Shown here piece after piece: positions 7,158 to 9,318 of a stretch of 9,318 bases of DNA (within the stretch, counting starts at the first letter, position 1; every line of letters starts with the position of its first letter). The stretch lies in assembly GCA_945912085.1 (NCBI GenBank), contig CAMEBJ010000034.1, forward strand, positions 1 to 9,318. The letters are read 5' to 3'. The stretch is from an uncultured Bacteroidales bacterium (GTDB lineage Bacteria; Bacteroidota; Bacteroidia; Bacteroidales; UBA932). The notes below the pieces were generated by a model. That model was not told where the DNA came from, did no database searches, and was given only the letters and a program-made list of their open reading frames with translations. The position numbers were made by a program, and so were the translations under genes.

Positions 7158-7889
7158 ATGAAGATAGCGGATCTCATACTGAATTATGGATACTCTCATG
7201 ACAACCATATCGTGAGAAAAGATCTTGTGTCTTGGTTCAGTCAGACACAACCGGAACTCTCGATCAGGAGCATAGATTCAGCCATCAGATCACTGATAAA
7301 AGGGAATCGTCTGATCAGGATGGGATACGGTACAATGGAGATAGCAACTGAGTCCACACGATATACGCCTGTCATAAGTGATGAGATCAGAAGAATTCAT
7401 AATATTGTTCTGGAAAAATATCCTTACACGAGATTCTGTCTCTGGCAGGCAAATACCCTTTCCCCCTTCATGCAGCATGTCCCTAATGTGGACATTATCG
7501 TACTGGAAACGGAGAAAATAGCTGCCGAGGCTGTCTATGAAGACATAAGACAGGAAGGGCTAGACAGGAAGATACTACTACGTCCTAGCGCCAGAGAATG
7601 CGACCTCTATGCTTCTGGAGAATCATGCATCATAATCAGAGATCTTATTACAGAATCACCGACCATCAAGACCGATGGTATCCCGATGGCTTCCCTGGAA
7701 AAGATACTGGTTGATGCCCAAATTCTGCCGGAACTCGAATTCGCACGGGGTTCCGAGCTCTACTACATTTATGAGAATGCATCCGAGATGTATATGCTCA
7801 ACACCAAGGCTATGTTACGCTATGCTTCAAGAAGAGGGCGTAAAGATGAAACCGAAAAACTTATTAAATCTACGATAAAAAATGATTAA
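7158..7889 (+). CDS. AbiEi-like (DUF6577-type) antitoxin and transcriptional repressor
   Basis: This 243-residue cytoplasmic protein is the first gene of a toxin-antitoxin-like pair. Residues 1-65 read as a winged helix-turn-helix (RKDLVSWFSQ, then SIRSIDSAIRSLIKGNRLIRMGYG). A mixed alpha/beta domain follows (RFCLWQANTLSPFMQHVPN at 92-110; VDIIVLETEK at 111-120). A C-terminal region (GIPMASLEKILVDAQ at 174-188; MLRYASRRGR at 219-228) resembles the antitoxin region that precedes AbiEii toxins in Bacteroidetes. An in-frame TAG at 7143-7145 makes 7158 the first possible ATG; there is no Shine-Dalgarno motif. Its end overlaps the toxin gene by 8 bases, implying coupled translation. Its likely jobs are neutralising the toxin and repressing the operon through the inverted repeat at 7109-7133. 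The DUF6577 label comes from memory of family features and gene context. Confidence 0.75.
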   Translation: MKIADLILNYGYSHDNHIVRKDLVSWFSQTQPELSIRSIDSAIRSLIKGNRLIRMGYGTMEIATESTRYTPVISDEIRRIHNIVLEKYPYTRFCLWQANTLSPFMQHVPNVDIIVLETEKIAAEAVYEDIRQEGLDRKILLRPSARECDLYASGESCIIIRDLITESPTIKTDGIPMASLEKILVDAQILPELEFARGSELYYIYENASEMYMLNTKAMLRYASRRGRKDETEKLIKSTIKND

Positions 7890-8979
7890 TCCGATCAGCA
7901 GAACAAAAGAATGGATATTGGAGTCATGCAATAGGAACTCTATAAAGGATCCGACCCTTCTGGAGAAGACCATCAGAGCCTTCTCTCTCCTGGAGGCTCT
8001 CGCAAAGTCCGGTTGTCCATTCCTTTTCAAAGGAGGCTCGGCCCTGATGTTGCAACTGGGTTGTACTCAGCGTCTGTCTGTTGACATAGATATAGTATGT
8101 CCTCCGGGAACAGATGTCATAGCATATCTCACTCCATTTGCAGAGGAATATGGTTTCGGTGAAATCAGACATACAGAAAGGCAGTCAAGGGACAATGTGC
8201 CCAAGACACATGCAAAATGCTTCTATCAGGTGTCTTATGTCACCAATACCGCTCAAGAAAAGATCCTTCTGGACGTGCTTTTTGAAGATAATTGGTATTC
8301 CAAGGTGGAGGAACTCGCAATTGAGAGTCCGTTCCTTTCTATGGAAGGAGAACCTTATTTCGTGAATCTCCCAAGCAAGGATGACCTGCTGGGCGACAAG
8401 CTTACTGCTTTTGCACCCAATACAACTGGAATCCCATACATCAAGAAGACAGTCAACCGGTTCGGTGAGATAGAGGAACGGGATTGTTCAATGGAGATCA
8501 TAAAGCAGCTCTTTGACGTCGCTTCGCTGTTCGACCGGATTGACGACCTGACTATCGCTAGAGAGACGTTTGAAAAGATAGCTCCGATAGAACTCGAGTA
8601 CAGAGGCAAGAATAAGGAGAATCTGGATGTGATTCTTGATGACATATACAAGACATCCGAATTGATTTGCACAGGAGTGTACACAATTGATAAAAGTTTT
8701 GAATATCAGCAACTGACAAAGGGCATAAAGCGCATACAGAGCCTTATAATCAGTGAAAATTACAACCATTATTCTGCCATTGTGAACGCATCAAAGGCAG
8801 CATATCTGGCCGCCCTCCTAAAGAAAGGAATAAATGAGGTGAAGCATTATAGTCCTGAAATAGATCTCAGGGCTCTCAAAGTCGAAGCCCCATTACATCC
8901 TGCCATCAACAAAATCAAGTCATTCAAGCCAGAAGCTTTCTTCTACTGGACTGAGATACAAAAAATTATACTTGGATAA
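7882..8979 (+). CDS. AbiEii/AbiGii-family nucleotidyltransferase toxin
   Basis: This 365-residue protein belongs to the DNA-polymerase-beta-like nucleotidyltransferases of type IV toxin-antitoxin and abortive-infection systems. Family members bind nucleoside triphosphates, and the related mycobacterial MenT toxins add nucleotides to tRNA acceptor ends. Visible motifs are KGGSALMLQLG (50-60, the GS motif), RLSVDIDIV (64-72, metal-binding Asp68 and Asp70), LLDVLFED (129-136, a candidate third acidic site at Asp131), DDLLGDKLTAFAPN (167-180, with the conserved Lys173), and KQLFDVASLFD (208-218). All key residues look intact, so an active enzyme is expected. The ATG lies within the last codons of the antitoxin gene (ATGATTAA overlap), and the next Met is at residue 56, past the GS motif. 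The target here is unknown; tRNA modification is an analogy. Confidence 0.9.
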   Translation: MINPISRTKEWILESCNRNSIKDPTLLEKTIRAFSLLEALAKSGCPFLFKGGSALMLQLGCTQRLSVDIDIVCPPGTDVIAYLTPFAEEYGFGEIRHTERQSRDNVPKTHAKCFYQVSYVTNTAQEKILLDVLFEDNWYSKVEELAIESPFLSMEGEPYFVNLPSKDDLLGDKLTAFAPNTTGIPYIKKTVNRFGEIEERDCSMEIIKQLFDVASLFDRIDDLTIARETFEKIAPIELEYRGKNKENLDVILDDIYKTSELICTGVYTIDKSFEYQQLTKGIKRIQSLIISENYNHYSAIVNASKAAYLAALLKKGINEVKHYSPEIDLRALKVEAPLHPAINKIKSFKPEAFFYWTEIQKIILG

Positions 8980-8987
8980 GAGATTAC

Positions 8988-9021
8988 AAGAGCCTGACCA
9001 TGCTAGATGTGTAAGGCTCTT
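8988..9021 (+). terminator. Weak stem-loop after the AbiE-type pair
   Basis: AAGAGCC (8988-8994) and GGCTCTT (9015-9021) form a perfect 7-bp stem around a 20-base loop, starting 9 bases after the toxin stop codon. No T-tract follows (AATCAACATC), so termination on this strand would be inefficient or Rho-assisted. It may mainly protect the mRNA 3' end. Confidence 0.35.
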
Positions 9022-9107
9022 AATCAACATCTCATTTAGAATATATCATCTATATATACGGGCGATCTCCTTACTCCTTCACTTGTAGAGGGGTTTTGAT
9101 AGATCTG
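9022..9107. other. Intergenic stretch with no recognised feature
   Basis: Between the stem-loop after the toxin gene and the leftward terminator I see only AT-rich sequence with short TATA-like repeats (9040-9059) and no frame, RNA gene or repeat that I can support. Together with its neighbours it belongs to a 339-base gene-poor end (8980-9318). Confidence 0.5.
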
Positions 9108-9145
9108 AAAGAAAATGCCCAACCTAAGTTATCTTAGATTGGGCA
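9108..9145 (-). terminator. Intrinsic terminator for a leftward transcript entering from the right
   Basis: TGCCCAACCTAAG (9116-9128) pairs with CTTAGATTGGGCA (9133-9145) across a TTAT loop, a 13-bp stem with one mismatch. On the minus strand it is followed by TTTTCTTT (9115-9108), a good T-tract; on the plus strand it is followed by ATTCCCC, which is not. It therefore stops leftward transcription, presumably of the gene ending at 9244, before it runs into the AbiE-type genes. Confidence 0.65.
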
Positions 9146-9243
9146 ATTCCCCTTGTGGTCCCAAAAGAGACTATCAAGGTCATTACCCTATATTATTCTC
9201 TATCAAGTGCTTGTCTCTCTTATCAGGGAGAACGATCGACTCT

Positions 9244-9318
9244 CTACCGACAAATAGGCGACGATTCACAGCGAATATAGCCGATAAAGATCATCCACGC
9301 AAGACCCCAAACAGTTAT
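9244..9318 (-). CDS. C-terminal end of an unidentified minus-strand frame (enters from right edge)
   Basis: On the minus strand the frame from 9318 reads 24 codons, ITVWGLAWMIFIGYIRCESS and then PICR, before TAG at 9244-9246. The hydrophobic and aromatic run ending in a short basic tail is faintly like the C-termini of some IS4-type transposases, but this is too short to assign. The terminator at 9108-9145, about 100 bases downstream in the same orientation, is the main reason to think it is the end of a real gene. A chance frame is possible. Confidence 0.25.
   Translation of the reverse strand: MTVWGLAWMIFIGYIRCESSPICR

Noticed and set aside
9214..9231. TCTCTCT/AGGGAGA stem-loop
   Set aside because: It is only 7 bp with a G-U pair, has no T-tract on either strand, and is probably incidental.
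8980..9318. tRNA gene or attachment site beside the AbiE-type pair
   Set aside because: No cloverleaf or T-loop GTTCRANYC motif is present on either strand, and no direct repeats flank the pair within the window.

Overview
The window looks like a Bacteroidales-type chromosome (Bacteroides, Prevotella, Alistipes or a relative). It carries a SusC/SusD outer-membrane pair. Promoter candidates fit the Bacteroidetes TAnnTTTG pattern rather than a -35/-10 sigma70 pattern, and most starts lack a Shine-Dalgarno sequence. No rRNA, tRNA, CRISPR array or complete insertion sequence was seen.

Positions 1-6685 hold a minus-strand operon that reads leftward out of the window. Its order is a surface lipoprotein with a phosphodiester-glycosidase-like (NAGPA/DUF2233) C-terminal domain, then SusC, then SusD, whose 3' end lies beyond position 1. 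The gaps are 8 and 19 bases, so the three are very likely co-transcribed. Together they look like the outer-membrane part of a polysaccharide utilization locus (PUL): SusD and the lipoprotein capture glycan at the cell surface, and SusC imports it using TonB energy. The substrate cannot be read from this window, and no PUL regulator or classical glycoside hydrolase is visible.

Positions 6686-7157 are a 472-base divergent intergenic region with much structure. For the leftward operon there is a -7-like element, an imperfect palindrome just upstream of it, three 10-base-phased TTTTCA repeats near the predicted transcription start, and a strong intrinsic terminator between that promoter and the first gene. 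That terminator would either attenuate the operon or end a leader RNA of roughly 170 bases. A short GC-richer stretch at 6995-7060 reads like the last codons of a lost gene. For the rightward genes there is a promoter candidate overlapped by a perfect 7-bp inverted repeat, a likely autoregulatory operator.

Positions 7158-8979 hold a two-gene, 8-base-overlapping plus-strand module of the AbiE type: a winged-helix antitoxin/repressor-like protein followed by an AbiEii nucleotidyltransferase. It looks more AT-rich than the PUL genes and is probably an acquired toxin-antitoxin or phage-defence unit.

Positions 8980-9318 hold no complete gene. There is a weak stem-loop after the toxin gene, a convincing leftward intrinsic terminator at 9108-9145, and a 24-codon open frame entering from the right edge on the minus strand whose identity is unclear.

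The two modules are familiar types. The least explained parts are the leader terminator and regulatory repeats of the PUL, and the altered catalytic motif of its first lipoprotein.
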